A DNA stretch of 64,000 nt, taken from the NCBI GenBank assembly GCA_028673005.1, contig CM054117.1:1240001-1304000 (forward strand). The letters run 5' to 3'. Positions within the stretch are counted from its first letter, which is position 1. Each line of letters starts with the position of its first letter. This DNA comes from Tanypteryx hageni. Its lineage: Eukaryota > Arthropoda > Insecta > Odonata > Petaluridae. The translations under genes and the position numbers were made by a program. The notes under the pieces are model-generated. The model did not search any database, was not told the origin of the DNA, and saw only the letters and a list, made by a program, of their open reading frames with translations. This document shows, one piece after another, positions 11,701 through 19,889 of the stretch.

Positions 11701-11779
11701 ATAAAAACTCCTGAACCATTAAATAATCCAGATGAACACTCATACTTCAATAAGAAGAGATAATGAAAAAATATTAAAA
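8767..11779. other. Stretch with no recognised gene
   Basis: I see no coding segment with family features. A CT-rich tract lies at 8925-9135. The segment at 11340-11600 has higher GC but its frames match nothing I know. The block at 11070-11180 (CCCTCACTTTGTATAGTACA) looks like the end of a small repeat, but no partner end is found. Confidence 0.4.
8925..9135. repeat. Pyrimidine-rich low-complexity tract
   Basis: About 200 bases made almost only of C and T with TCTC and CCTCC runs. Long open frames here are composition artefacts. Confidence 0.8.
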
Positions 11780-11945
11780 TGGTACTTACAAGTTTGCAGG
11801 ATGATGGCCTACACGGTCCTGTTGTTGAAAATTAGCATAAAGGCCAGGAAAAGAACACACACACATGCACAATCACTCGGAAAAACTCTGGAAAAACTTG
11901 CTAAGCTCTCATCTTCAGTAGCTGAAGTCATATGCCTAACCATTA
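11780..11945 (-). repeat. Inverted fragment of Penelope-like terminal region
   Basis: This is the reverse complement of 14045-14205, sharing blocks such as TACAAGTTTGCAGGATGATG and AACACACACACATGCACAA. It is an inverted copy of the terminal (pseudo-LTR) sequence that precedes the Penelope-like element. Penelope-like elements often carry inverted terminal copies. It lacks about 20 bases that the other arm has in its ribozyme-like part. Confidence 0.7.
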
Positions 11946-13108
11946 GGAATTCCCCCACCTCTTTTCCTCCTTTCACTTTTATCCGGAACCAGGACCAGCT
12001 AATGGTGTATTGGTGCCCCAAGCACCAAATTTGTTCGAACACCCCTCTCCACAAACATTTTTCATTGCTATTAAAAAATTCATTATACCATCTAATATAA
12101 TTGTTATTAATTTTCAATTATTTTTCTAAAACTGCTCACCATTCACTACAATGAGATGTATTACAGCAAAGATTAAAGCTAAAATGATATAATGAGCCAC
12201 GTCCGAAAGGTTGGTGAAAAAATTGCGAGTAGAATCATTGTATGAATTTGTATGTAAATTCTATATGACAAAGGCATAAAGTCTTTTTAGATTTGCACTT
12301 TCCAGTATTATGTGACCACTCAACATGACCAGTTGCAATAACTGAAAGTTTTAAACACCTGAACAAACCTCGGCGAGTGCCACAGCGTACCTTGATGAGC
12401 ACCATGGCTACCGCAGGAACCATGTTGGGAAGCCCTAGGCTAGAGGTTCTCGGGTATGACAAAGGCTAGTTAGTCAGGTTGTCTCTGATTCAATCATACC
12501 TGGTCACCAAGTTTGCTAGCAAATTGTGATCTTCTGTTTTTCCACCAAGGCTGTCCGCCAAATTACCCAGTGCATTGTCACATGGGATATATTACTTCCT
12601 TTATCAACATTTACCCACCCAATCACTGCACACATGGTGAGGAATTGTGGATTGCGAGGGGCACGTAAGCTGCCCTAGCGTATACACCTTACATAGCCGG
12701 CAATAGAAACTGAAATTACAATAAGCTGAAGGCTTGCCAATTATCGTCTCAAAATATGAATTTTTAATAATCTTTATTTAAATTTTTTCACATTATTATA
12801 TTAAAATTATCATAATCAGATTATTATTGCCACTTCAGAATAAATTGCTTCATCAAATCACTTTCATAACGATACCTAGCGATCACTAAAAATATCGATA
12901 TTCTTTATGGAACGCTATCGGGTACAATCGCATCTGTACCGTCAGGTTGCTCATGATCAATTTTATTACTTTATAAAGGTTTTCTAGCGATAAACGACAA
13001 TATAATAATTTTTTAATTTTAATGTGAAATGGGATGAAAATTTTGCCTTGAAAAGAGTAAAAATAGAAATCTGGCAACTCATTTCATCACTGATGTGGTT
13101 TTTACATA
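11946..13108. other. Stretch with no recognised gene
   Basis: Short frames (such as minus 12235-12462) match nothing I know. No repeat ends could be paired. Confidence 0.4.
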
Positions 13109-13874
13109 CTGTAAATACCTGCGTATAATGTGCACCCTCGTATAACGCGCAGGGGGGTTTTCAGCCTTGTAATCTATGATTTTTCTATATACCTGCGTAT
13201 AGTGCACACAGATTTTTTTTAGCGTAAACGTTCCAGAATAAAGTAGATGGTGTAACGTGTTCTAAAGCAATGATCGAATTATTGGTATTATGTATTGGTA
13301 ACATAATGAAAGTGCGAAATGAAATTTTTTAATAACGTTCCAAAACAACGTCAGCTAACTCAATCATTACATACTCTATGTTTACTTACAAGGTGATAAT
13401 AGGATATACACAATAAATCGAATTATATTAGTTTCATAGTATGGCATATGACATTCTTTAAGCTAATAAAATGAAGGAATGACGATAATCCTATGTTTTT
13501 TACATACGTTTTTGTCACACCTGAGGTGGATGGGTTCGCCCAACCTTCAGTTTTACCCTTATTAGAACACTCTGGAGCAGTGATGAAGAATTTCTTGGCT
13601 TTTAAAATGAATAAATGCTGAATTCATTCTTTTCATATCTAATTAATGTATGTTTATAGAATTTGTTAATAAATTTTTACTATTATCCATCTTACTTTTC
13701 GTAAAAATCACCAATAAAAATATGAGGATACCTGGGCAGTAATTACTGTGCCGAAATTGTGGAAATATGGGGTCAAATGAAAATAGGAAGATTATGTACC
13801 CTTCTATAACACGCATCCTAATTTTTAACTCAAATATTTCGAAAAAAGTGCGCATTATACGTGGGTATTTACAG
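13109..13874. mobile_element. TA-flanked MITE, Tc1/mariner-pogo type
   Basis: A 766-bp element starts CTGTAAATACCTGCGTATAA and ends with its near reverse complement TTATACGTGGGTATTTACAG, flanked by TA at 13107-13108 and 13875-13876. TA duplication and these ends fit the Tc1/mariner-pogo group. The motif TACCTGCGTATA occurs again about 70 bp inside the left end. No transposase frame is present, so it is non-autonomous. Confidence 0.8.
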
Positions 13875-14039
13875 TATATTGTGCCCTTTTGGGTTGGCGT
13901 ATTAGATTTTTTAAGAATTAACTACAGCTAACTTTTTTTATTTTGGCGCCCCGAGTCTGTCCCTCAAGTGCTCACCCTTAGAGCTGGCCCTACCCGGAAC
14001 TTATAAATACACAAGACAAGACCCAAACAATCTATGCAA

Positions 14040-14430
14040 CTTGAGCTACTGAAGATGAGAGATTAGCTCTTGAAATACATATCTTGCAAGATTTTTCAGA
14101 GTTTTTTCGAGTGATTGTGCATGTGTGTGTGTTCTTTTCCTTTCCTTTAAGCTAGTTTTGTACAACAGGAACCTGTAGGCCATCATCCTGCAAACTTGTA
14201 AGTATCAAGATGAAGTGAAAAAACTTTGTCACTTCCACACAGTTTAATGAAAACGACCGGTTTCGCTACGATCTTGGTATTCCAAGAGGTCTTCACTTTT
14301 CCATTATTTGTGCCTCCTCCATTCAGAATTTTGCCACGCTCTTCATTGCCTGGAATGGTTAACCTTTGATCAAAATCAGTGCATTGTAGTGATTCCAGTC
14401 CTTACTTAGTGACCACAAGTTCGATCCTCA
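14040..14430 (+). repeat. Terminal region (pseudo-LTR/5' UTR) of a Penelope-like element
   Basis: It leads directly into Penelope-like coding sequence at about 14430. It contains ACGACCGGTTTCGCTACG, a phrase common in arthropod Penelope-like termini, and a hammerhead-like core at 14049-14075. An inverted copy of part of it lies at 11780-11945. Confidence 0.6.
14049..14090 (+). ncRNA. Possible hammerhead-ribozyme-like core in the Penelope terminal region
   Basis: The core CTGAAGA (14049-14055) fits the conserved CUGANGA block. A potential stem (GAG pairing with CTC, 14057-14069) follows, then GAAA (14072-14075). Hammerhead motifs are known in Penelope-like terminal repeats. Here stem II is eroded, one U is unaccounted for, and stems I and III pair poorly, so an active ribozyme is doubtful. 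Confidence 0.35.
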
Positions 14431-14431
14431 A

Positions 14432-14755
14432 GTGACCAATTTATCCAGTTGTGTTTCACCCCCAACTGCTTTGTACTTGTTTAACTTAGGCCTGAAATTC
14501 ACCCCTAGCCTCCCTTTATCTACATGTGTTCTGAAGAATCTAGTTGTCGATTGTGATTTGGCCTTACAAAAAGAATCTTCTTTGTTAAAGCACGTTTTTG
14601 CTTGTAATATTCCTTCCTTCATCAATGTTCCTTAACCCAGACCACTGTCCCACTCTCACTTGCCTGCCTTAATCTCTAGTGTTAAAAAGTTCATTACAGA
14701 CAACAATTTGATTGCCCAAAAGGCTGATCAAGGTAGTGGCATGGTGATGATGGAC
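14432..14755 (+). pseudogene. N-terminal part of Penelope-like reverse transcriptase
   Basis: The first frame, ending at 14635, carries the N-terminal Penelope-like motif with GLKFTPSLP. A second frame from about 14655 carries KKFITDNN..IAQKADQGSG. In this family the latter precedes the fingers region of the RT. The reading frame runs into the foldback insertion directly after VMMD. Confidence 0.75.
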
Positions 14756-14769
14756 CCAAGGGTGACAGG

Positions 14770-14893
14770 TCAGTTGCGTCCCGGACAATTGCGTCCCGGC
14801 CATTTGCATCCCCCAGACATTTGCATCCTGCGGACATTTGTGTCCCCCGGACATTTGCGTAACTGGACATTTGCGTCCCTGGACATTTGCATA
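14770..14893 (+). repeat. Left minisatellite arm of the foldback element
   Basis: About eight units of a 15-17 bp repeat, for example CAGTTGCGTCCC, GGACAATTGCGTCCC and GGACATTTGCGTCCCT. Unit length varies because the C-run between units changes. Confidence 0.85.
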
Positions 14894-15767
14894 GTAAGAA
14901 AACTTAAATTTTAGTTACATTTCTTGCATTCAAAACGCTACTAATTCTTTCCAGGTTGGATTCTCTGTTTGGTAAAAGCCTACAAGTCTATCTACCTCAT
15001 ACTTCTATCGAAAGACAGGTTTCTTGATATGATGAGTTCGGTGAAAATATGGATCATAGCGAGTTTTTTGCCAAATTTAAAAATATTTTAATAATAATGT
15101 ATTTTTAATTAAAAAAACTAATTTATAAAAACTACAAAAGAGCACAATCATCAAAAAAAGACGTTTAAGCACGTAATATGTATAATACGTAATACGGGAC
15201 TAAAGTAGGGTAAGAAATAAACGAGTTTAAAAAGAGTATATGTTTTAGAAAATCTATATTTTAATGCAAACTTTTCATGCGATGAATTTGAGAATGTATG
15301 TATTAAATATCGTCCTCAATTTTGCAGCAATGGAAGACGTAGTTGGGTATATCTGAAAACGGAAAAAAATAATATGTATGTTACAACGTAAGTTGACAAA
15401 AACATTCGTAATTACATAATTTGAAGTAGACATACATAACTGGTTAATATTATTTTACTATCATGCAAATAGATTTCACGTCGGATACCATGCTGTGTGC
15501 GTACTCCCACACGATCTGGATGTAAGCCAATCTAATTCGCTCGTCAATATGCGATAAACACCCCAAAACAATTTTTCAATGATCAGTCTACTCGTTCGTA
15601 CATAAAATAATAACTATTTTATACTACATATATATAATAATCATTATTAAGAAAATTCTCAATTTTCAAAGCCCACTCATTTCCATAAAAACCGCAAAAA
15701 AGAAGCATATAGAAATAAAAATTGAAATTTTATTTACCTGGAAATCCTTGTTGATCTGCAGATAGGG

Positions 15768-17813
15768 ATGTAGAGAATCACTTAACAGTAGGATTTGTGG
15801 TAACAGCATCTGCAGAAACTGAAGGAGAGGATGATGAAACAGTTCTTTTAAAAAAATCTGTCAGTGTCATCTGCTTGCACTTGCTACGCCCTTCTTTTTC
15901 AAATTTTTCTTTCAGCCTGTACATCTGGAGTACCTCCTGCTCAGTTGTAAAGGACCTTTCCTCCATGAACTTGATAAGACTATCACAACATACAATAGCC
16001 TTGGACATAGTCATTTTCTTCTCCTCGTCAACTAACACATCACTGTCCTCGCTGTCTTCACTCTCATTTAACATGGGGCCAATAACAGCATCGATAATTT
16101 CAATGTCAGTAAAAGTTTGACAAATAGGAGCATTTTTATCACATTCAATCCATCCCTCAATTTCATTATCGGTTAGGTCTGGGATAGCATTAATTCCCTT
16201 CGTATATTGCACAAATTCTACAAAATCATCATTAAGTTCGGATGAATCAAATCCAAGAAAGTCGTCTGTGTCTCTGGAATCTTCATTAAATTTTGATTCT
16301 GGCAAAATATTATACCAACACCATTTTAAAACTGAGGGTGTTACTTTATTCCATGCACGTGAAATACACCACACCGCGTCCTTCAGTGTTACATCCTTTT
16401 TGAACCGTTCGTAGCTGAAAGACCCCTCAAAATTTTCAATTTTTCTCATTAATTCACTTCGATAATGGCATTTAAAATTTTTAATTATGCCTTGATCCAT
16501 TGGTTGGATGAGAGACGTACAATTTGGGGGTAAATACGACACAAAAACATTCTCCTTGATGAGAGTTTCTACTGGAGGGTGAGCAGGGCAGTTGTCCAAC
16601 AATAATAATATTTTTGCATTTTCAGGTAAGCCAACCTTCTTGAAATGATCCCTTACCTCAGGTAAAAAATGACCATTAAACCACTCACCAAAAATGTCTT
16701 GAGTGATCCAAGCACGTTTGTTTGCACGGTAAATCACGGGGAAAATCTTTATGCCTTTGAAGACTCTAGGTTTTGCACTTTTTCCTATTACCATGAGCTT
16801 GCACTTGTGTGTGCCGGCAGAATTGGAACACATCATTACAGTAAGTCTCTCCTTAGACTCTTTTACTCCCGACGCTGCTTTTTCATCAATGCAAACAAAA
16901 GTATGCCATGGGAGACAACGCCAAAACAAACCTGTCTCGTCCATATTGTATATTTGCTCCGTGCTAAGTCCATGTTCTTCCACCAACTTTGCTAAATCAT
17001 TAACATATTCCTCCGCGGCTTCATAATTTGCTGACATTTTTTCACCGGAAACTTTTAAATACCGTATACCATGGCGATTTTTTAATTTCTGCAAACATCC
17101 CGTAGAATAATCACATTCTCCTTCGATTTTTAGGTGTTCGTGGTAAGATTTTGCCTTCTCCATTATCATAGGACCTGAGATAGGAGGAATCCTTTCACTC
17201 CTACGTTGGCGGAACCACTCATACACTACTTTGTATAGGTCACTACTCTTGGGACCACGTACAGTTTTCCTTTTTGAGATACCGGCCATTGAATCTGATT
17301 CCGCAACAAATTGGAAAATTTTATCCTTCTGCGCCTTTATGTCATATATTGTAGATTGTCCTACACCATACTCCTGACGAAGTTGAGATACACTAACGCC
17401 GCGATCTTTTTTTCTCAAAACCTCCACTTTTTGCTGGATAGTGAGATTCTGTCTTTTTCTCTTGCCGGCACTTGTTCCAGTCCCAACGTCTTCTGGATGC
17501 GTCTTCTTGGGTATTCTCTCCATTATTACGGTTAAGGGACAGGATGAATAAAATATTTGCAAAACTGCTGTTTACCACTTAAAACAAAAAAGTTTTAACA
17601 CTTTGTAAACACACCTTTAACACCTCTCGCGCACGTGGTTAGAAAGCAACAAGCAGTGGTGGTGGCTTTCGGAACTAATATGGCAAATCGTTCTTCAATT
17701 ATGTATTAAGTTGGCGCTACTGAAAAAATGGACCGTGATAAAATTCTTTTAGAATAATTCCGTTGTTTGGATGTTTCCGTTTGTTTAGAATTCCGGATAA
17801 ATGATCCTCTACT
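15768..17813 (-). mobile_element. Tigger/pogo transposon with intact transposase
   Basis: A compact element of about 2.05 kb. The right end (element 5' end) is GTAGAGGATCATTTATCC read on the minus strand, preceded by CA, with TA at 17814-17815. The left end has GTAGAGAATCACTTAAC on the plus strand, matching 14 of 17 positions, and overlaps the end of the reading frame. These ends are typical of Tigger-like elements, which duplicate TA. The outermost two bases and the TA on the left are changed. It sits inside the foldback element. Confidence 0.8.
15778..17523 (-). CDS. Tigger/pogo-family transposase, intact (581 aa)
   Basis: A DNA transposase of the pogo/Tigger group (CENP-B/jerky relatives), which would cut the element out and paste it at TA. 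The frame is uninterrupted. I start at the Met at 17523 (MERIPKK) because an in-frame Met 13 codons upstream adds a hydrophobic stretch unusual for the family. Numbering from that start: a Psq-type HTH (LTIQQKVEVLR..QSTIYDI, about 27-72), a CENP-B-type HTH (about 85-155), then the DDE core with MDETGLF (D195), LLLDNCPAHPP (D310) and IQPMDQGI (D343), a DD32D spacing that fits Tigger. The C-terminal region is acidic, then basic. The stop codon lies within the left terminal repeat. Intactness suggests recent activity or conservation; domestication cannot be judged from one copy. Confidence 0.9.
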   Translation of the reverse strand: MERIPKKTHPEDVGTGTSAGKRKRQNLTIQQKVEVLRKKDRGVSVSQLRQEYGVGQSTIYDIKAQKDKIFQFVAESDSMAGISKRKTVRGPKSSDLYKVVYEWFRQRRSERIPPISGPMIMEKAKSYHEHLKIEGECDYSTGCLQKLKNRHGIRYLKVSGEKMSANYEAAEEYVNDLAKLVEEHGLSTEQIYNMDETGLFWRCLPWHTFVCIDEKAASGVKESKERLTVMMCSNSAGTHKCKLMVIGKSAKPRVFKGIKIFPVIYRANKRAWITQDIFGEWFNGHFLPEVRDHFKKVGLPENAKILLLLDNCPAHPPVETLIKENVFVSYLPPNCTSLIQPMDQGIIKNFKCHYRSELMRKIENFEGSFSYERFKKDVTLKDAVWCISRAWNKVTPSVLKWCWYNILPESKFNEDSRDTDDFLGFDSSELNDDFVEFVQYTKGINAIPDLTDNEIEGWIECDKNAPICQTFTDIEIIDAVIGPMLNESEDSEDSDVLVDEEKKMTMSKAIVCCDSLIKFMEERSFTTEQEVLQMYRLKEKFEKEGRSKCKQMTLTDFFKRTVSSSSPSVSADAVTTNPTVK

Positions 17814-18002
17814 GTATGTATATTCAATATGCATAATAAAGGTGGAGTTTTGATGGAAAAATATGCGAAGAGAAATAAAAAACTTAGGAATCGTACAGTT
17901 TTGATTTATACCAATAATTGTAACCTATGTTGAAAGTCATGTCCAGGCTACATCAAATTTTTCTTAAAGGTGGCTCAAAACATCGTTTTCTGGTAACATC
18001 TG

Positions 18003-18130
18003 CTCGGGACGAAATGTCCAGGGACGCAAATATCCAGGGATGCAAATGTCTGGAGGACGCAAATGTCCGGGACACAAATGTCCAGGGGATGCAAATGTCC
18101 GAGATGCAACTGTCTGGTATGCAACTGCCC
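18003..18130 (-). repeat. Right minisatellite arm of the foldback element
   Basis: The same 15-17 bp unit in inverted orientation (on the plus strand GGGACGCAAATGTCC), again about eight units, ending GCAACTGCCC. Confidence 0.85.
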
Positions 18131-18889
18131 TAGTGCCTGGACCAAGACCTTTATTTGGAGAAATATTATGATTTTATTCGTAACAACAATATATCTGTTC
18201 TGAAAAAAGACCCTACCTTGATTTATCAATCTGCGATCCAAAAAACGTTCTTCCATTACTCTTCTTTTCACTGCCAAAGACAAACGCTACTTATTAGTGA
18301 TGAACCCCCTTCCCCCTAGACTTTATGGTTTACGAAAACTTCACAAAAAGGACTGCCCAATTAGGCCCATTGTCTCCAGTACCTCTGTGCCTGCCATTAA
18401 ACTCACCTTCAAACTTAATATACTTCTTCGTAATTATTCTCCTTTTAGTCCCAAATTTGGTATTAAAAATTCCATAGATTTGACACCTTAAAAGGAAAAA
18501 TTTTCCCCAACAATTCGAAATTGTTGCTTTTGATATTTGTAATCTTTTTACTCCTGTGCCTGTTAAGAAAGCCATAGAATTGCTTGTTGATATGCTTTCC
18601 AAAGCTGGTGTCAATCAATTTTTGTTAATTGAATTTTCTAATTCACTTGAAGTTTATTCTGAACAAAATTTTCTGTTTGACAACAATTTTTATAAACAAA
18701 TGGAAGGTCTCACGATGGGGTCCTCTCTTTCCCCTCGCCTTGCCAATATTTTTCTTAATGATTTAGAAGTTAACCGTTTTAATTCTGGCCAACCTTTGTT
18801 AATTGATTGAATGAAGCGATCCGAAGATCCTATGCAGACAGGCATAAGCTGTAAAGTTGGGAATAATTTTTGAAATGAGAAAAAAGTCT

Positions 18890-18959
18890 GCTATGACCAG
18901 GAATCGAACCCAGGTCTTCCACTTGCCGGGCAGATATTCTACCACTGAACTATCATAGC
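18890..18959 (-). repeat. tRNA-Gly-like head, left arm
   Basis: The acceptor stem (GCTATGA/TCATAGC) is perfectly paired. The D-loop GTTCAGTGGTAGAAT (A box) and GGTTCGATTCC (B box) match tRNA-Gly. The base at position 33 is C and the anticodon position reads GGC, so it is not a normal tRNA gene. I call it a SINE promoter. Confidence 0.7.
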
Positions 18960-19037
18960 AGATCAATTTTCTCGTTTCTGAATGCGGATGTTTTCTTGGT
19001 TGGGACGGAAACGAAACGGAAACGAGAAAATTGATCT

Positions 19038-19107
19038 GCTATGATAGTTCAGTCGTAGAATATCTGCTCAGCAAGTGGAAGACCTGGGTTCGATTCTCGG
19101 TCATAGC
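19038..19107 (+). repeat. tRNA-Gly-like head, right arm
   Basis: The same 70-base unit as the left arm, with AGTCGTAG in the A box and a changed anticodon loop (CTCAGCAA). The acceptor stem is intact. Confidence 0.7.
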
Positions 19108-19889
19108 AGACTTTTTTCTTGTTTCAAAAATTATTCCCAACCTTTGTTAAGTTATTCGGAATTTTGGGGTAGATATGTGGATGATATTTTGTGTGTCTGG
19201 AGTGGTACAGGTGACCAACTCTCTGAATTTTTAACTTCACCCTTATATTTCTTTTATGGTTGAATCTGAAACCATTGGTTTTCTTAACTTTTTAGATCTC
19301 ACTTTGTCCCTGCTGAACAACACACCTACCTTAGCTATTTTTTGTCAACCCGCTTACACAGATCAGGTCATCCTCAATCACTTTTCCCCATCACTTTTCT
19401 CACAAATGCTGCTTTTCCTTCTATGCTTCACCATATTCTTAATATTCTCCTTTCTAAATCCAACTTCCATTTAGAACTTAACACCATTAAACAGATTGCT
19501 ATCAATAATGACTACAACACTGGTTTAGTTGATAAAATTTCTCTAAAAAAGGTTTATTTATTGCCAGTCAAAAAATAGTTTCTTTTCTGCCTAATCTCAC
19601 CTCCAAACATCTAGTTGGCAGAGACTCCCATTTTTAGGAAACCTTTCTTATAAATTGTCCAACCTTTTTCCTCAATTTAAACTTAAACCTGCTTTCTTCC
19701 CCCCAGTTAACTTTTCTAAATTATTCCTTAATTCTAAAGACCCGACACACATGTCCTTAAGAAGTGGTGCATTCCAGGATCACTGCAAACCCCCCTTTTG
19801 GGCGTATACGGTTGATAGTTTTCCAAAAATCATGATTAAATATTGCAATTTCATGTCAACTGCTATAAATTTAATAATGCACACCTAAT

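Larger units (their letters stand above)
14761..18138. mobile_element. Foldback-type DNA transposon with tandem-repeat arms and 9-bp target duplication
   Basis: The two ends are long inverted arms built of about 15-17 bp tandem units (consensus near GGACATTTGCGTCCC). The outermost bases GGTGACAGGTCAGTTGCG (left) and GGCACTAGGGCAGTTGCA (right, reverse complement) match partly. The flanks carry TGGACCCAAG (14751-14760) and TGGACCAAG (18138-18146), a 9-bp target duplication with one extra C in the left copy. Dropping the element and one duplicate restores the Penelope frame (VMMD then QDLYLEK), which supports these limits. Long arms with subterminal tandem repeats and 9-bp duplication resemble Foldback/MULE-type elements. 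No transposase of its own is seen; the Tigger inside is a separate insertion. Confidence 0.75.
18814..19140. mobile_element. Inverted-dimer SINE with two diverging tRNA-Gly-like heads
   Basis: A palindromic insertion in the Penelope-like element. The left arm has a tRNA-Gly-like unit on the minus strand (18890-18959) and the right arm the same unit on the plus strand (19038-19107), so both heads read outward. Each head is followed outward by the same body (GAAACAAGAAAAAAGTC then TTGGGAATAAT-type sequence, reverse-complemented between arms). The central spacer is about 30 bp. The right body is truncated. The target phrase CCAACCTTTGTTAA occurs on both sides (ends near 18804 and 19149), a likely duplication of about 14 bp. 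A related, rearranged copy lies at 24432-24800. Confidence 0.75.
14420..19765 (+). mobile_element. Penelope-like retroelement, split by two insertions
   Basis: Coding blocks typical of Penelope-like reverse transcriptases appear in order on the plus strand: NLSS...LGLKFTPSLP (about 14435-14520), QKADQGSGMVMMD (about 14715-14755), LYLEKYYDFIRNNN (from about 18150), PRLYGLRKLHKKDCPIRPIV (about 18313-18372), FYKQMEGLTMGSSLSP (about 18690-18737) and RYVDDILCVW (about 19170-19200, the catalytic box). The order is interrupted by the foldback element at 14761-18138 and the tRNA-Gly dimer at about 18814-19140. The coding region ends in DPTHMSLRSGA at about 19768, where a palindromic element begins; the GIY-YIG endonuclease domain expected next is missing. 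Several small frameshifts also exist. It is dead but informative for insertion order. Confidence 0.85.
18139..19765 (+). pseudogene. Central and C-terminal part of Penelope-like RT
   Basis: Reading resumes at the foldback edge with DQDLYLEKYYDF. A frameshift near 18275 leads to the LYGLRKLHKK block, and another near 18490 leads to the MPVKKAIELL..LSKAG segment, then MEGLTMGSSLSPRLANIFLN. After the tRNA-dimer insertion comes FWGRYVDDIL, the YVDD catalytic box with both Asp residues. Further frames at 19255-19765 cover the thumb (SETIGFLNFLDLTLS) and linker. The domain order is normal; the frame is broken at least four times. Confidence 0.8.

Noticed and set aside
14761..18138. Single Tigger element with long minisatellite terminal repeats
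   Set aside because: The Tigger has its own short ends next to its frame and Tigger duplicates TA, whereas the outer arms sit in a 9-bp duplication; two nested elements explain it better.
18890..19107. Two tRNA-Gly genes in opposite orientation
   Set aside because: Cloverleaf arms are good but position 33 and the anticodon loop are wrong and the units are embedded in a mobile palindrome that recurs at 24.4-24.8 kb; treated as SINE heads.
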